From Streptomyces sp. HUAS 15-9 (GTDB lineage Bacteria; Actinomycetota; Actinomycetes; Streptomycetales; Streptomycetaceae), in assembly GCF_025642155.1 (NCBI RefSeq), contig NZ_CP106798.1, positions 8,494,001 through 8,558,000 of the forward strand: a stretch of DNA of 64,000 bases, written 5' to 3'. The notes under the pieces were generated by a model. The model did not search any database. It saw only the letters and a list, made by a program, of their open reading frames with translations, and was not told where the DNA came from. Of the stretch, positions 22,002 to 31,216 are shown in pieces. Position numbers and translations under genes: made by a program. Every line of letters begins with the position of its first letter. Within the stretch, counting starts at the first letter, position 1.

Positions 22002-22517
22002 TCAGCCGACGAACTCGACGTCGGACGTCAGCCAGCGGCCATTCCGGTACACCAGGTCGAGCTGCAGCCGGTACGTGCGCGCCTCGCCCTTGGGCGCGGC
22101 CGTGTTGGTCACCTTGCTGTCGGCGACCACCAGGACACGCGCCGAGTGCTCGTCGGACCGGACCATGCCCGCTTCCAGGACCTGGCCCTCGGACACGGAT
22201 TCATTCTCGGCGACGAGCTTGGTCAGCTCCTCGGTCTGCGCGGCGAACTGCTTCTTGAAGTCGCCGGTGGCGCCTTCGAGGACGTTCGCGCTGTCCCGGT
22301 CGTAGTGCCGGTAGTCGAGCGAGGTGAAGTTCAGCGCCGACTGGCGAGCCGCGGCCAGGATGTCCTGACGGCGCTGCTCCGTCTCGTGCTGGTCGTAGAG
22401 CGCGAGGCTCAGCCAGATCGTCAGCGCGGTCGTGAGGACGGTCGCCACGACGAGCCCCACCGTCCCGGCCCTGCCCGACAGGGCCCTGCTCATGCCATCG
22501 GTCCGACGAGCAACCAT
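22002..22517 (-). CDS. Mce-associated membrane protein (Mas)
   Basis: 171 residues with one N-terminal membrane helix (GLVVATVLTTALTIWLSLAL, about 20-40), followed by a coiled segment and an extracytoplasmic NTF2-like domain (LDYRHYDRDSANVLEGATGDFKKQF). It is clearly paralogous to the following Mas gene: both carry the S/LDYRH motif just after a helix of Ala/Gln/Arg. ATG 22517 lies 8 nt behind AAAGGAG; a GTG at 22523 is too close to it. It overlaps the end of mceF by 28 nt. Proteins of this family stabilise or regulate Mce complexes in mycobacteria. Confidence 0.85.
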   Translation of the reverse strand: MVARRTDGMSRALSGRAGTVGLVVATVLTTALTIWLSLALYDQHETEQRRQDILAAARQSALNFTSLDYRHYDRDSANVLEGATGDFKKQFAAQTEELTKLVAENESVSEGQVLEAGMVRSDEHSARVLVVADSKVTNTAAPKGEARTYRLQLDLVYRNGRWLTSDVEFVG

Positions 22518-23767
22518 TGCCACGACTCCTTTCCGAAGACCGCCTGTTGGCCGCCCGAAGAGCCGATCTCGACGGGCCTTCCGTCCGGGCCGGTGGCGGT
22601 GCCGGTCTCCGGGTCGTACGGCGTGACGTACGCCGTCCGGTTCGCGCCGCCGGGAGCTGCCGTGGGGCCGGGGGCGTTCTGGGCGCCCCGGACCGACGAC
22701 TTGCTCCCGCGCGGGGCGGTGCAGTGCGCGTCGGCGTTCGCCTCGCGCGTGCGGGTGTCCGCCGGGTCACGGCGCGTCGTCCCGTAGCCCTGGGTGCACG
22801 GCGGCGGGTCGTCGGCGTTGACCACCAGGCCGAAGTGGGTGGTGCCGTCGCCCGGAACGACGGTGTAACTGCCCGAGACCAGCGCCGGGAAGGTGACGAG
22901 CGCCTGCTCCACACCCGGCAGGTGCGCCACCGTGACCTGGCCGCCGCTGATCAGGTTGGCCAGCAGGACCGACAGCCGTGGCCCGGTTGACTTCAACAGC
23001 GAGTTCACCTGTTGCGCGGCCGGCGTCGCGTTGCCGATCAGCTTGCGAAGGTCCCCGTCGCTCGACTTCAACTGTGCGGTGAGCGCCGCCAGGTCGCGCG
23101 CGAACGACTTGATGGAGGAGCCCTGGTCGGCCTGTGTCTTGAGGACCTTCCGCGAGTCCTCGATGAGCGCGATCGTCTGGGACAGCGAGTCGGACGCCGA
23201 CGTGACGAGCGCGTTGCCCGAGTCCACCAGCCGGCTCAGGTTCGGTCCGGTGCCGGCGAAGGCGCGGCCCAACTCGTCGACGGTGACTTGCAGATCGTCC
23301 TTGCCGACCGAGTTCACGAGCCGGTCCAGACTGAGGACCAGGTCCGTGGTGGGCAGCGGTACGCGGGTGCTGCCGCGCGGGATGGCGCTTCCGTCGAGCA
23401 GGTACGGGCCGTTGGACGTGCGGGGCTGTAGATCGACGTACTGCTCGCCCACCGCCGAACGGTTCGCCACCACGGCGAGGGTGTCCGCCGGGATGCGCGG
23501 TGCGCCGTCCTCGATGTCGAGGGAGACCGAGACACCGCCGGAGCCCGTCAGCCGCAGCGTGCCGACCCGGCCCACCGGTACCCCCCGGTAGGTGACCTCG
23601 GCGCCCGGGAAGACTCCCCCGGAGTCGGCGAAGTCCGCCTGCACCGTGTAGCCGCGGTCCAGGAGGTCGTCGAGCAGGCCGGTGTACTCGGCGCCGACGT
23701 AGGACACCCCGACGGCGGTGACGGTGGCGAAGGCGAGCAGTTGGGCCTTGACCATCCGTGTGATCAC
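22490..23767 (-). CDS. mceF: Mce family protein MceF
   Basis: Sixth lipid-binding subunit of the Mce import complex. 425 residues: N-terminal anchor helix (about 8-28), MlaD-type domain with the ring-forming segment PGAEVTYRGVPVGRVGTL (about 45-120), a long helical needle (about 150-310), then a Pro/Gly-rich C-terminus. It starts with GTG 23767 behind AAGGGAG and overlaps the mceE stop by 4 nt. An upstream in-frame ATG would extend it into mceE with Arg-rich, non-family sequence. The C-terminal 100 residues are low complexity and poorly conserved. Confidence 0.92.
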   Translation of the reverse strand: MITRMVKAQLLAFATVTAVGVSYVGAEYTGLLDDLLDRGYTVQADFADSGGVFPGAEVTYRGVPVGRVGTLRLTGSGGVSVSLDIEDGAPRIPADTLAVVANRSAVGEQYVDLQPRTSNGPYLLDGSAIPRGSTRVPLPTTDLVLSLDRLVNSVGKDDLQVTVDELGRAFAGTGPNLSRLVDSGNALVTSASDSLSQTIALIEDSRKVLKTQADQGSSIKSFARDLAALTAQLKSSDGDLRKLIGNATPAAQQVNSLLKSTGPRLSVLLANLISGGQVTVAHLPGVEQALVTFPALVSGSYTVVPGDGTTHFGLVVNADDPPPCTQGYGTTRRDPADTRTREANADAHCTAPRGSKSSVRGAQNAPGPTAAPGGANRTAYVTPYDPETGTATGPDGRPVEIGSSGGQQAVFGKESWQWLLVGPMA

Positions 23768-25074
23768 GGCTGAACTCCCTTCAGCATCAGCTCCACGAGC
23801 GCGAGATCGATCCCCTCGGGACTCTCGGGACCCTCGGACCCGTCGGGCAGCGTTCCGCGGGTGGCGTAGGCGCTGGTGCACACCGGTGGGCACAGCGGCC
23901 CGCCCCCGCCAGACGGGGCCGGTGGGGCCGACGGCACCGAAGCGGACGGCAGGCCGGGCGTGCTCGGCAGTGCGGTGGGCGTCGGGACGCCCGGCACGCC
24001 TGGGAGCGTCGGCAGGTCGGGAGTCCCGGGCTTCTGGGAACCACCGCTTCCCCCGCCGGTCTTGCCGGGCCCGCCCGTCAGGTTCCCGTAGAGGTCGGAC
24101 AGATCGAGATCGGCGGTGATGTCCAGGTTGACGTAGTCGCCCTTGATGGCGTCCACCGCGTTGCGCGGGAAGGGGTAAGTCGTCAGCAGCTCCAGGGAGT
24201 TGGGGAGGTCGTCGCCCGCCTTGTTCAGCTGCTGCAGGATCGGACGCAGCTTTTCGAGGTTCGCGACCGTGTCGTCGTGCGACGCCTCGACCACCTTGGT
24301 GCCCGTCGTGCCCAGCTTCGACAGAGCCGTGAGCATCCTCGTCAGATCACGCCGCTGGTCGGCGAGGACCTTCAGGGCGGGCGGCATCGTGTCCACTGCC
24401 TGGGCGATCGACTTCTTCTCCTTCCCGAGCCGTTGGGCGAGGCGGTCGACGGCCTTGAGGGCGCGGACGACGTCCTTGCGCTGGTCGTCCAGACCGCCGA
24501 TGAACGTGTTCAGCTCCTTGAGCAGCGACCTCACCCGGTTCTCGCGGCCGTCCAGGGCCTTGTTCAGCTCCACGGTGATGGTCTTGAGCTGGGCCACTCC
24601 GCCGCCGTTGAGAAGCGCGGACAGTGCGGACAGCACCTCCTCGATCTCCGGGTTGCGGCCGCTGCGGGAGAGCGGGATGCGGTCGCCGTCGCCGAGCCGG
24701 CCCACGGGGGCCGTGCCGGACGGGGCGGAGAGTGCGACGTACTTCTCGCCGAGCATGCTGGTCTGCCGTAGTTCGGCGACCGCGTTGGCGGGCAGCCTCA
24801 CCGAGTCGGCGACCCTCAGTCGTACGCGCGCGTGCCAGCCGTCCAGCTCGACCTTCTCCACGGCGCCCACGGTGACGTTGTCGACCTTCACCGCCGACTG
24901 CGGCACCAGGTCGAGGACGTCACGGAACTCGACGGTGACGTGGTAGGCGTGGCCGTCTGCGGCGGCTCCGCCGGGCAGCTGGACGTCGTACCAGCCGTTG
25001 AACTCGCAGCCGGACAGCAGCAGCGAGCCGACGGCCGCCCAGGCGAGCGCCCCGCCCTTGCGCAGTGCGTTCAT
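23764..25074 (-). CDS. mceE: Mce family lipoprotein MceE
   Basis: Fifth Mce subunit, the only one with a lipoprotein signal: LLLSGC places the lipid-modified Cys at position 23, as in mycobacterial LprK-type MceE. 436 residues. The MlaD domain (about 40-115) includes DVLDLVPQSAVKVDNVTVGAVEKVEL; a helical needle region runs to about 330. The C-terminal 90 residues are rich in Pro, Gly and Ser with PTLPGVPGVPTPT-like repeats. ATG 25074 overlaps the mceD stop by 4 nt. Confidence 0.92.
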   Translation of the reverse strand: MNALRKGGALAWAAVGSLLLSGCEFNGWYDVQLPGGAAADGHAYHVTVEFRDVLDLVPQSAVKVDNVTVGAVEKVELDGWHARVRLRVADSVRLPANAVAELRQTSMLGEKYVALSAPSGTAPVGRLGDGDRIPLSRSGRNPEIEEVLSALSALLNGGGVAQLKTITVELNKALDGRENRVRSLLKELNTFIGGLDDQRKDVVRALKAVDRLAQRLGKEKKSIAQAVDTMPPALKVLADQRRDLTRMLTALSKLGTTGTKVVEASHDDTVANLEKLRPILQQLNKAGDDLPNSLELLTTYPFPRNAVDAIKGDYVNLDITADLDLSDLYGNLTGGPGKTGGGSGGSQKPGTPDLPTLPGVPGVPTPTALPSTPGLPSASVPSAPPAPSGGGGPLCPPVCTSAYATRGTLPDGSEGPESPEGIDLALVELMLKGVQP

Positions 25075-26195
25075 GCGCTCACCCCCAGGATTCCGCCGAG
25101 CGTCCGGTCGACCGTGCCCGTCCCCGCGGATCCCCGAGGCACCTTCGGCAGGGAGTCGAAGAGTTCCTTCAGCTCCTTGCAGTCGGGGTTCTTGCCGCCT
25201 TCGTCGCCGGTCGTCCTCAGCACGGAGCACAGCAGTGAGGCCGGATCCTGAGGTCGGTCGGGGTTGTTGCGGGTGTCGAGGGTGCCCGCGGACGGGTTGT
25301 AGGCGTTGTTCAGGTTCGACAGACCCGTCGGGGCGACCTTCAACAGCTCGTCCAGTGCGGCCCGTTGGGTGACGAGCACCTTGGTCACCTTGCTCAGGCC
25401 CGCCACGTTCGAGGTCAGTGACTTCTTGTTCTTCTTCACGAAGTCCGACACGTCACCGAGCGCAGTCCCCAGATTCAGCAGCGCGGCGGCGAGATCCTTG
25501 CGTTCGCCCGCGAGTTGCCCGGCGACCTTGGCGAGGCTGGTGTTGAACGATCGCACGCTCTGGTCGTCCGCGGCCAGGGCCGCCGTGAAGACCTGAAGGT
25601 TCCGCACCGTGCCGAAGAGGTCCGTGCGGCCGTCGGACAGGGTGGTGACGGCCTGCGAGAGGTCCTCGACCGTCTGATGGAGGTTGTCGCCCTGGCCGTC
25701 GAGGTTGTCCGCGCTCACCCCGAGAAGGCGTGACAGTGAGCCGTCCTTGTTGGCGCCCTTGGGGCCGAGCGCTTCGGCCGTCGTGTGCAGACTGTCGAAG
25801 ATCCGGTCCAGCTCGACCGGTACGGCCGTCCGCGTCTGGGGGATGACGTCGCCGTTCCGCATCGTCGGGCCATGGCGGTAGACCGGCAGCAGCTGCACGT
25901 AACGGTCGCTGACCACCGAGGAGTTGATGATCGCGGCCTTGGCGCCGGCCGGGACCTTGCGGCCTGCGTCGTACTCCAGCTCCACCCGCACCCGGCCGCC
26001 CTCCGGCGTGATCTTCTCGACCTCGCCGATCCGGACGCCGAGGACGCGGACGTCCGAGCCCGGATAGATGCCGACGGTGCGCGGGAAGTACGCGGTGACG
26101 TGCACGGGCTTTGAGCGTGGCCACAGCACGTAGGTGAGCGTGACGACGAGGGCGAGTGCGGTGACCAGGGCCACGCGCCGCTTCAGGTTGTTCAC
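25071..26195 (-). CDS. mceD: Mce family protein MceD
   Basis: Fourth Mce subunit. 374 residues: N-terminal anchor (about 7-24), MlaD domain with GIYPGSDVRVLGVRIGEVEKI (about 40-120), needle-forming helices with heptad-like spacing (about 130-300), and a short polar C-terminus containing two Cys. Starts with GTG 26195, overlapping the mceC stop by 4 nt, with its own stop overlapping mceE by 4 nt, so translation of all these subunits is likely coupled in equal amounts. Confidence 0.92.
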   Translation of the reverse strand: MNNLKRRVALVTALALVVTLTYVLWPRSKPVHVTAYFPRTVGIYPGSDVRVLGVRIGEVEKITPEGGRVRVELEYDAGRKVPAGAKAAIINSSVVSDRYVQLLPVYRHGPTMRNGDVIPQTRTAVPVELDRIFDSLHTTAEALGPKGANKDGSLSRLLGVSADNLDGQGDNLHQTVEDLSQAVTTLSDGRTDLFGTVRNLQVFTAALAADDQSVRSFNTSLAKVAGQLAGERKDLAAALLNLGTALGDVSDFVKKNKKSLTSNVAGLSKVTKVLVTQRAALDELLKVAPTGLSNLNNAYNPSAGTLDTRNNPDRPQDPASLLCSVLRTTGDEGGKNPDCKELKELFDSLPKVPRGSAGTGTVDRTLGGILGVSA

Positions 26196-27355
26196 TGCGA
26201 GCCTCCCGTGCGCGGCACCACCGGAGCGGCGACCAGGTTCTGGACGTAGGAGTCGAACCAGCGGCCGTTGCCCAAGGTGTTGGTGAAGAGCCGGACGTAC
26301 GGGGCAAGCAGCTCGACGCTCCGGTCGAGGCTCGACTGATTGCGTTCGAGCATCTCGACCACGCGGTTGAGGCCCTTGAGCGCCGGCCCGATCTCGTTGT
26401 CGTTGTCCTCGACCAGGCCGGACAGTTCGATGCCGAGCGCGGCGGAGCTCTTCAGCAGTTTGTGGATCGCCTTGCGCCGCTTGCTGATCTCCTTGAACAG
26501 CTGGTCGCCGTCCTTGACGAGTGCGGTGAAGTCCTCGGTGTGTTCGGCCAGTACGCCCGTGACACCGTTCGCGTGGTCGAGGAGTTCGCCGAGTGCCTTG
26601 TCCCGTGAGGCCACCGTCCGGGAGATCTTGGACAGGCCCTTGATGGACGCCCGTACCTCGGTGGGGGAGTCCTGGAAGGTGGTGGAGATGGTGTCGAGGG
26701 CTTTCGCCAGCCGGTCGGTGTCGACCTGTTCCGTGGTGGTGGTGAGATCGCTGAACGCCTGTACGACGTCGTACGCCGGGACCGTCCTCTTCAGAGGTAT
26801 CTCGCTGCCGGGCTTGAGCTGACCGGGTCCCTTGGGTTGCAGCGCGAGGTATTTGGCGCCGAGGATCGTCTTGACCCGGATGGAGGCGCCGGTCTCGGTG
26901 CCGAACCCGGGATCGCCCTTGATCTTGAAGGTGATCTTGACGTGGTCTCCCTCCAGATCGACGTCCTCGACCTTGCCGACCTTGACGCCGGCGATGCGCA
27001 CCTCGTCGCCGGGCTTGAGGCCACCCGCCTCCGAGAAGGCGGCGCTGTATGTGTCGCCGTCGCCGATCAGCGGCAGGCTGTCGACGTTGAACGCGGCCGC
27101 GGTCAACAGCGCGAGTGTGGTGAGGCCGACGGCCCCGATCACCACGGGATTGCGCTCACGGAACGGGACCAGGCGCGGGCGGCGTATCCGTACACGGGGA
27201 AGCCGCGGCGGCTCGATGCGGACCTTGATCAGTGGTTCCGGGCGGCGGGGGCGAGGCGCGCGGCGCGGCAGCAGGCGCACTTTCGGGAGCCTGGGCGGGT
27301 CGATACGGACCTTGACCAGCGGCTCCGGGCGGCGCTTGCGCAAGTGCTTCATCAT
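26192..27355 (-). CDS. mceC: Mce family protein MceC with duplicated basic N-terminus
   Basis: Third Mce subunit, 387 residues. Unlike its neighbours it has an N-terminal cytoplasmic extension of about 65 residues built from two near-identical Arg/Pro-rich units (RRPEPLVKVRIDPPRLPKVR and RRPEPLIKVRIEPPRLPRVR). An anchor helix follows (NPVVIGAVGLTTLALLTAAAF), then the MlaD domain with LKPGDEVRIAGVKVGKVEDVDL and the needle helices. ATG 27355 overlaps the mceB stop by 4 nt; a second ATG follows at once. The basic extension would face the ATPase side of the membrane. Confidence 0.92.
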   Translation of the reverse strand: MMKHLRKRRPEPLVKVRIDPPRLPKVRLLPRRAPRPRRPEPLIKVRIEPPRLPRVRIRRPRLVPFRERNPVVIGAVGLTTLALLTAAAFNVDSLPLIGDGDTYSAAFSEAGGLKPGDEVRIAGVKVGKVEDVDLEGDHVKITFKIKGDPGFGTETGASIRVKTILGAKYLALQPKGPGQLKPGSEIPLKRTVPAYDVVQAFSDLTTTTEQVDTDRLAKALDTISTTFQDSPTEVRASIKGLSKISRTVASRDKALGELLDHANGVTGVLAEHTEDFTALVKDGDQLFKEISKRRKAIHKLLKSSAALGIELSGLVEDNDNEIGPALKGLNRVVEMLERNQSSLDRSVELLAPYVRLFTNTLGNGRWFDSYVQNLVAAPVVPRTGGSQ

Positions 27356-28389
27356 GCGCCGCACCTCGCCCTCGCCACATGCAGCTCGGGAGTGAGCATC
27401 TGCTTCGTCTTCGGCAGCACGATCCGGCCGTCGAAGTCGCACAGGTAGAAGTTGAACCACGAGCCGTAGGACGCCGTCCCCGTCAGCTCGCCCAGCTTGT
27501 TCGGCAGCCGCTTCAGCACGCCCTCCACGGTCTTGTCGTTCCTGTTCAGCGTTCCGGTGAGATCGGTCAGCTCGGCGATGTCGTCCTTCAGCGGCGGACG
27601 TGCGTCCTTGAGCAGTCCCGAGGTGGCGTCCGTCAGGTCGCCGATGCTCACCAGCGACCGACCGATGGGCTTGCGGTCGGCGGACAGCCCCGAGATCAGT
27701 CGGCGCAGCTGCTTGAGCAGCCCGGAGAAGCGGGCGCCCCGCTTGTCCAGCGTCCCCAGCACGGTGTTGAGGTTGTCGATCACCGAGCCGATCAGCTTGT
27801 CGCGGCCGGCCAGCGTCGTGGTGAGCGAGGCGGTGTGCACCAGCAGGCTGTTGACGGTGCCGCCCTCGCCCTGCAGCGTTCGGATGATCTCGGTGGCGAG
27901 TTGGTTGACGTCCTGCGGGCTGAGCGCCGCGAACAGGGGCTTGAAGCCGTTCAGCAACGCGTTGAGGTCCAGCGCGGGCTGCGTGCGCGAGAGAGGGATG
28001 GTGGCTCCGGACTTCAGTCGGGTGCCGTCTCCCACCCCCTCGGTCAGGGCGACGTAACGCTGTCCGACCAGGTTCCGGTAGCGGATGACCGCGCCGGTGC
28101 TGTTCAGCAGCGGACGGTCCGCGGTGACGGTGAAGGTGACCTCGGCCAGTGTCCGGTCCTTGATCCGGATCCCCTCGACCTCGCCGACCCGCACCCCGGC
28201 CACCCGGATGTCGTCACCCTTCTCCAGGCCGGTCACGTCGGCGAACACCGCGCGATAGGTGTGCTGGGGCGTGAGGGAGATGTTGACGATGGTGGCGGCG
28301 AGCAGTGCCGTCGCCAGGATCGTCACCAGCGCGAAGAGGCTGAACTTGATGAGCGGGGCGGCGGTCTGCCGGGCACTCGATGTCCTCAT
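27352..28389 (-). CDS. mceB: Mce family protein MceB
   Basis: Second Mce subunit, 345 residues. Anchor helix about 14-36, MlaD domain with VTGLEKGDDIRVAGVRVGEVEGI (about 50-125), needle helices (about 140-290), and the short C-terminal region with conserved GSWFNFYLCDFDG typical of MceB/MceC proteins. ATG 28389 overlaps the mceA stop by 4 nt. Confidence 0.93.
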   Translation of the reverse strand: MRTSSARQTAAPLIKFSLFALVTILATALLAATIVNISLTPQHTYRAVFADVTGLEKGDDIRVAGVRVGEVEGIRIKDRTLAEVTFTVTADRPLLNSTGAVIRYRNLVGQRYVALTEGVGDGTRLKSGATIPLSRTQPALDLNALLNGFKPLFAALSPQDVNQLATEIIRTLQGEGGTVNSLLVHTASLTTTLAGRDKLIGSVIDNLNTVLGTLDKRGARFSGLLKQLRRLISGLSADRKPIGRSLVSIGDLTDATSGLLKDARPPLKDDIAELTDLTGTLNRNDKTVEGVLKRLPNKLGELTGTASYGSWFNFYLCDFDGRIVLPKTKQMLTPELHVARARCGA

Positions 28390-29630
28390 GCGACGCTCAC
28401 CGCCGTCCCGCGGGCCATCGGCCCGAACAGCAGCGTCGTGACCGGCGGCACCTCGTCGGCGGGCACGCCCATGACGGGCGCCACGAGCGAGCCGACGGCA
28501 CGCTGCTCGGCCCGCGTGGCGGACACACCGAGCGGACCGGTCGAACTCCCCTTGCTCGAACCATCGTTGAGGTGCACCCCGGGTGCGGGCACCGGGGGAT
28601 GGGGCAGGTCACGGCAGTTCGGTCCCGAGCGGTCGTCGTAGCGCGGCTCCTCACCGGGCTCGTACGCCCCCTGCTGTCGTACGACTTCGAGGGTGATGTG
28701 CATCTTGCCGCCCCGGAACGCCTGCTCGGAGGCCTGCTCCTCGCGGACCAGGCCGGCCAGGAGGCAGGGATACTCGGGCGAGTAGCGGGCGAAGAGTCCG
28801 AGCGTGGGGCGGGAGACCCGGCCGAGGGTGATCAGCCGGTCGCCGTTCGCGTCCAGGAAGTCCTCCGTGGTGCCGGCGGCGGTCGCCGTCGTGGTGAGCG
28901 CGGAGGCCAGCCGGCCGTGCTGCTCGACCAGGGTGCGGCTGGTCGTGACGGTGTTGCGCAGGATCTCCATCAGGTCGGGAGCCGCGTCGCCGTACACCTC
29001 GGCGACATCGGCCAGGCGCGCGAAGTCCTCGGTGAGGGAGGGCAGATGGGGATTGAGCCGGTGCAGATAGTCCTCGACGCGCGTGAGGTTGTCGCCGATC
29101 CGGTCGCCGCGTCCCTCCAGGGCGGTGGCGAATGCCGAAAGCGTGGCGTTGAGCTTGCCGGGCTGCACGGTCCGCAGCAGCGGCAGCAGGTCGTTCATCA
29201 GCTGCTGGAGCTCGATGCCGACGCGGGTGCGGTCCTGGGTGATGACGTCCCCGGCGTGGATGGGGCGGGCCGAGGTGTGCACGGGCGCGACCAGGTCGAC
29301 GTACTTCTCGCCGAACAGCGTCTTGGGCAGCAGGCGTGCGTGCACGTCGGACGGGATGTGCGCGACGTACTCCGGCTTGAGCGCGATGTCGAGCGTCGCC
29401 TTCGTCCCGTCGGCGTGCACCGCGCGGACCTCGCCGACCAGCAGCCCGCGCAGCTTGACGTCGGCGCGCGGATCGAGCTGGTTGCCGAGGCTGTCGGCCT
29501 CCAGCCTGATCCGTACGGCCGGGGTGAACGCCTGCTGGTAGACGGCGACGGACAGGGACAGCAGCAGGGCGAGCACGGCGATGAACACGACGCCGTACAG
29601 CCGTAGTCTCAGCACCCTCATCCGGCTCAC
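28386..29630 (-). CDS. mceA: Mce family protein MceA
   Basis: First Mce subunit, about 414 residues. Anchor helix (YGVVFIAVLALLLSLSVAVY), MlaD domain with PRADVKLRGLLVGEVRAVHADG, needle helices with LMNDLLPLLRTVQPGKLNATLSAF, and a Pro/Ser-rich C-terminus. The start is given as GTG 29630 because it makes the 4-nt overlap with the preceding permease seen at nearly every other junction; ATG 29621, three codons later, is the alternative. The neighbourhood order permease-permease-A-F is the classical mce layout. Confidence 0.92.
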   Translation of the reverse strand: MSRMRVLRLRLYGVVFIAVLALLLSLSVAVYQQAFTPAVRIRLEADSLGNQLDPRADVKLRGLLVGEVRAVHADGTKATLDIALKPEYVAHIPSDVHARLLPKTLFGEKYVDLVAPVHTSARPIHAGDVITQDRTRVGIELQQLMNDLLPLLRTVQPGKLNATLSAFATALEGRGDRIGDNLTRVEDYLHRLNPHLPSLTEDFARLADVAEVYGDAAPDLMEILRNTVTTSRTLVEQHGRLASALTTTATAAGTTEDFLDANGDRLITLGRVSRPTLGLFARYSPEYPCLLAGLVREEQASEQAFRGGKMHITLEVVRQQGAYEPGEEPRYDDRSGPNCRDLPHPPVPAPGVHLNDGSSKGSSTGPLGVSATRAEQRAVGSLVAPVMGVPADEVPPVTTLLFGPMARGTAVSVA

Positions 29631-30442
29631 CCCGCAATCCGAACGGTCGTGTTGGCGCCCCAGATCGCCAACGAGAGGAAGAAGTCGAGAACGTTGATCG
29701 CGACGATCGACGTCCGCACGGCGCGGCCCACGGCGACACCCACGCCCGCCGGGCCGCCGCTCGCGTGGTAGCCGTAGAAGCAGTGCACCAGGATGATCAG
29801 CACGGCGAAGACGAGCACCTTCCCGAAGGACCACAGCACGTCGACCGGCGGCAGATACTGCTGGAAGTAGTGGTCGTAGGTGCCCGCCGACTGCCCGTAG
29901 TAGCCGGTGGTGATGGTGCGGGCGGCGAGATACGAGGACAGCAGGCCGATGACGTACAGCGGGACGACGGCGACGAAGCCGGCGATCATCCGGGTGGTCA
30001 CCAGGAACGGCAGCGAGGGGACGCCCATGACTTCGAGCGCGTCGGTCTCCTCGCTGATCCGCATCGCGCCGAGCTGAGCGGTGAACCCGGCGCCGACGGT
30101 CGCGGAGAGCGCGAGCCCGGCCACCAGCGGGGCGATCTCACGGGTGTTGAAGTACGCCGAGAGGAACGCCACGAAGTTGGAGGTGCCGAGCTGATTGAGC
30201 GCGGCATACCCCTGCAGGCCCACCTCCGTGCCGGTGAAGAACGACAGGAAGGCGATGACGCCGACCGTGCCGCCCACGACGGCGAGGGCACCACGGCCGA
30301 AGCTCACCTCGGCGAGCAGCCGCAGGATCTCCTTCTTGTAGCGGCGCAGCGTGCGGCCGGTCCAGGCCAGCGAGCGGCCGTAGAAGGAGAGTTGGGTGCC
30401 GAGCTCTTCCAGAGAGCGCAGTGGTCGTTCGAGAAGTCGCAT
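29627..30442 (-). CDS. yrbEB: MlaE/YrbE family permease B of Mce importer
   Basis: Inner-membrane permease of the Mce lipid importer, 271 residues with five to six hydrophobic segments. The conserved MlaE core is visible: REIAPLVAGLALSATVGAGFTAQLGAMRISEETDALEVMGV, including the EE/DAL coupling region that contacts the ATPase. It begins 3 nt after the stop of the other permease, the only junction near here without an overlap among the transporter genes. An amphipathic N-terminal helix (about 1-45) precedes the core, as in the family. Confidence 0.93.
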   Translation of the reverse strand: MRLLERPLRSLEELGTQLSFYGRSLAWTGRTLRRYKKEILRLLAEVSFGRGALAVVGGTVGVIAFLSFFTGTEVGLQGYAALNQLGTSNFVAFLSAYFNTREIAPLVAGLALSATVGAGFTAQLGAMRISEETDALEVMGVPSLPFLVTTRMIAGFVAVVPLYVIGLLSSYLAARTITTGYYGQSAGTYDHYFQQYLPPVDVLWSFGKVLVFAVLIILVHCFYGYHASGGPAGVGVAVGRAVRTSIVAINVLDFFLSLAIWGANTTVRIAG

Positions 30443-30445
30443 CGG

Positions 30446-31216
30446 CTAACCCCTCTGCGGGACGACTTGGAAGTACACCGCGGTGATCACGAAGTTCGTC
30501 ACGAACAGCAACATGAAGGTGATCACCACCGACTGGTTCACCGCGTCGCCCACACCCTTCGGGCCGCCCTTCGCGGTCAGTCCCTTGTACGAGGCGACGA
30601 TCGCGGCGATCGCACCGAACACCAGCGCCTTGATCTCGGCCGCCCACAGGTCGGAGAGCTGGGCGAGCGTGGTGAAGGAGGCGAGATAGGCGCCCGGAGT
30701 GCCGTTCTGCAGAACGACGTTGAAGAAATAGCCGCCCGCGACACCGACCACCGACACCAGTCCGTTGAGCAGCACCGCCACCACCATCGAAGCCAGCACG
30801 CGCGGAACGACCAGCCGGTGGATGGGATCGATGCCGAGCACCTGCATCGCGTCGATCTCCTCGCGGATCTTCCGCGCCCCGAGATCCGCGCAGATCGCCG
30901 TACCGCCCGCCCCCGCGATCAGCAGCGCGGTCACGATCGGCGAGGCTTCCCGCAGCACCGCCAGCACCGAGGCGGCCCCGGAGAAGGACTGGGCGCCCAG
31001 CTGCCGGGTCAGGCTGCCGATCTGCAGCGCGATGACCGCTCCGAACGGGATGGACACGAGGGCCGTCGGCAGAATGGTGACGCTCGCGACGAACCAGGCC
31101 TGCTGGATGAACTCCCTTGCCTGGAACGGCCGTCGGGGCAGGGTCCGGACGACGTCCAGGGCCATCGCGAAGAGGTTCCCGGACTGTCTGAGCGCCCCGG
31201 TCGGTGACACTCTCAT
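30446..31216 (-). CDS. yrbEA: MlaE/YrbE family permease A of Mce importer
   Basis: First permease, 256 residues. The conserved core reads EASPIVTALLIAGAGGTAICADLGARKIREEIDAMQVLGIDP, with the same coupling motif as its partner. The two permeases are expected to form a heterodimer above which the MceA-F hexamer sits. ATG 31216 overlaps the stop of the ATPase gene by 4 nt, so here ATPase and permeases are translated together, unlike in mycobacteria, where the ATPase gene is elsewhere. Confidence 0.93.
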   Translation of the reverse strand: MRVSPTGALRQSGNLFAMALDVVRTLPRRPFQAREFIQQAWFVASVTILPTALVSIPFGAVIALQIGSLTRQLGAQSFSGAASVLAVLREASPIVTALLIAGAGGTAICADLGARKIREEIDAMQVLGIDPIHRLVVPRVLASMVVAVLLNGLVSVVGVAGGYFFNVVLQNGTPGAYLASFTTLAQLSDLWAAEIKALVFGAIAAIVASYKGLTAKGGPKGVGDAVNQSVVITFMLLFVTNFVITAVYFQVVPQRG

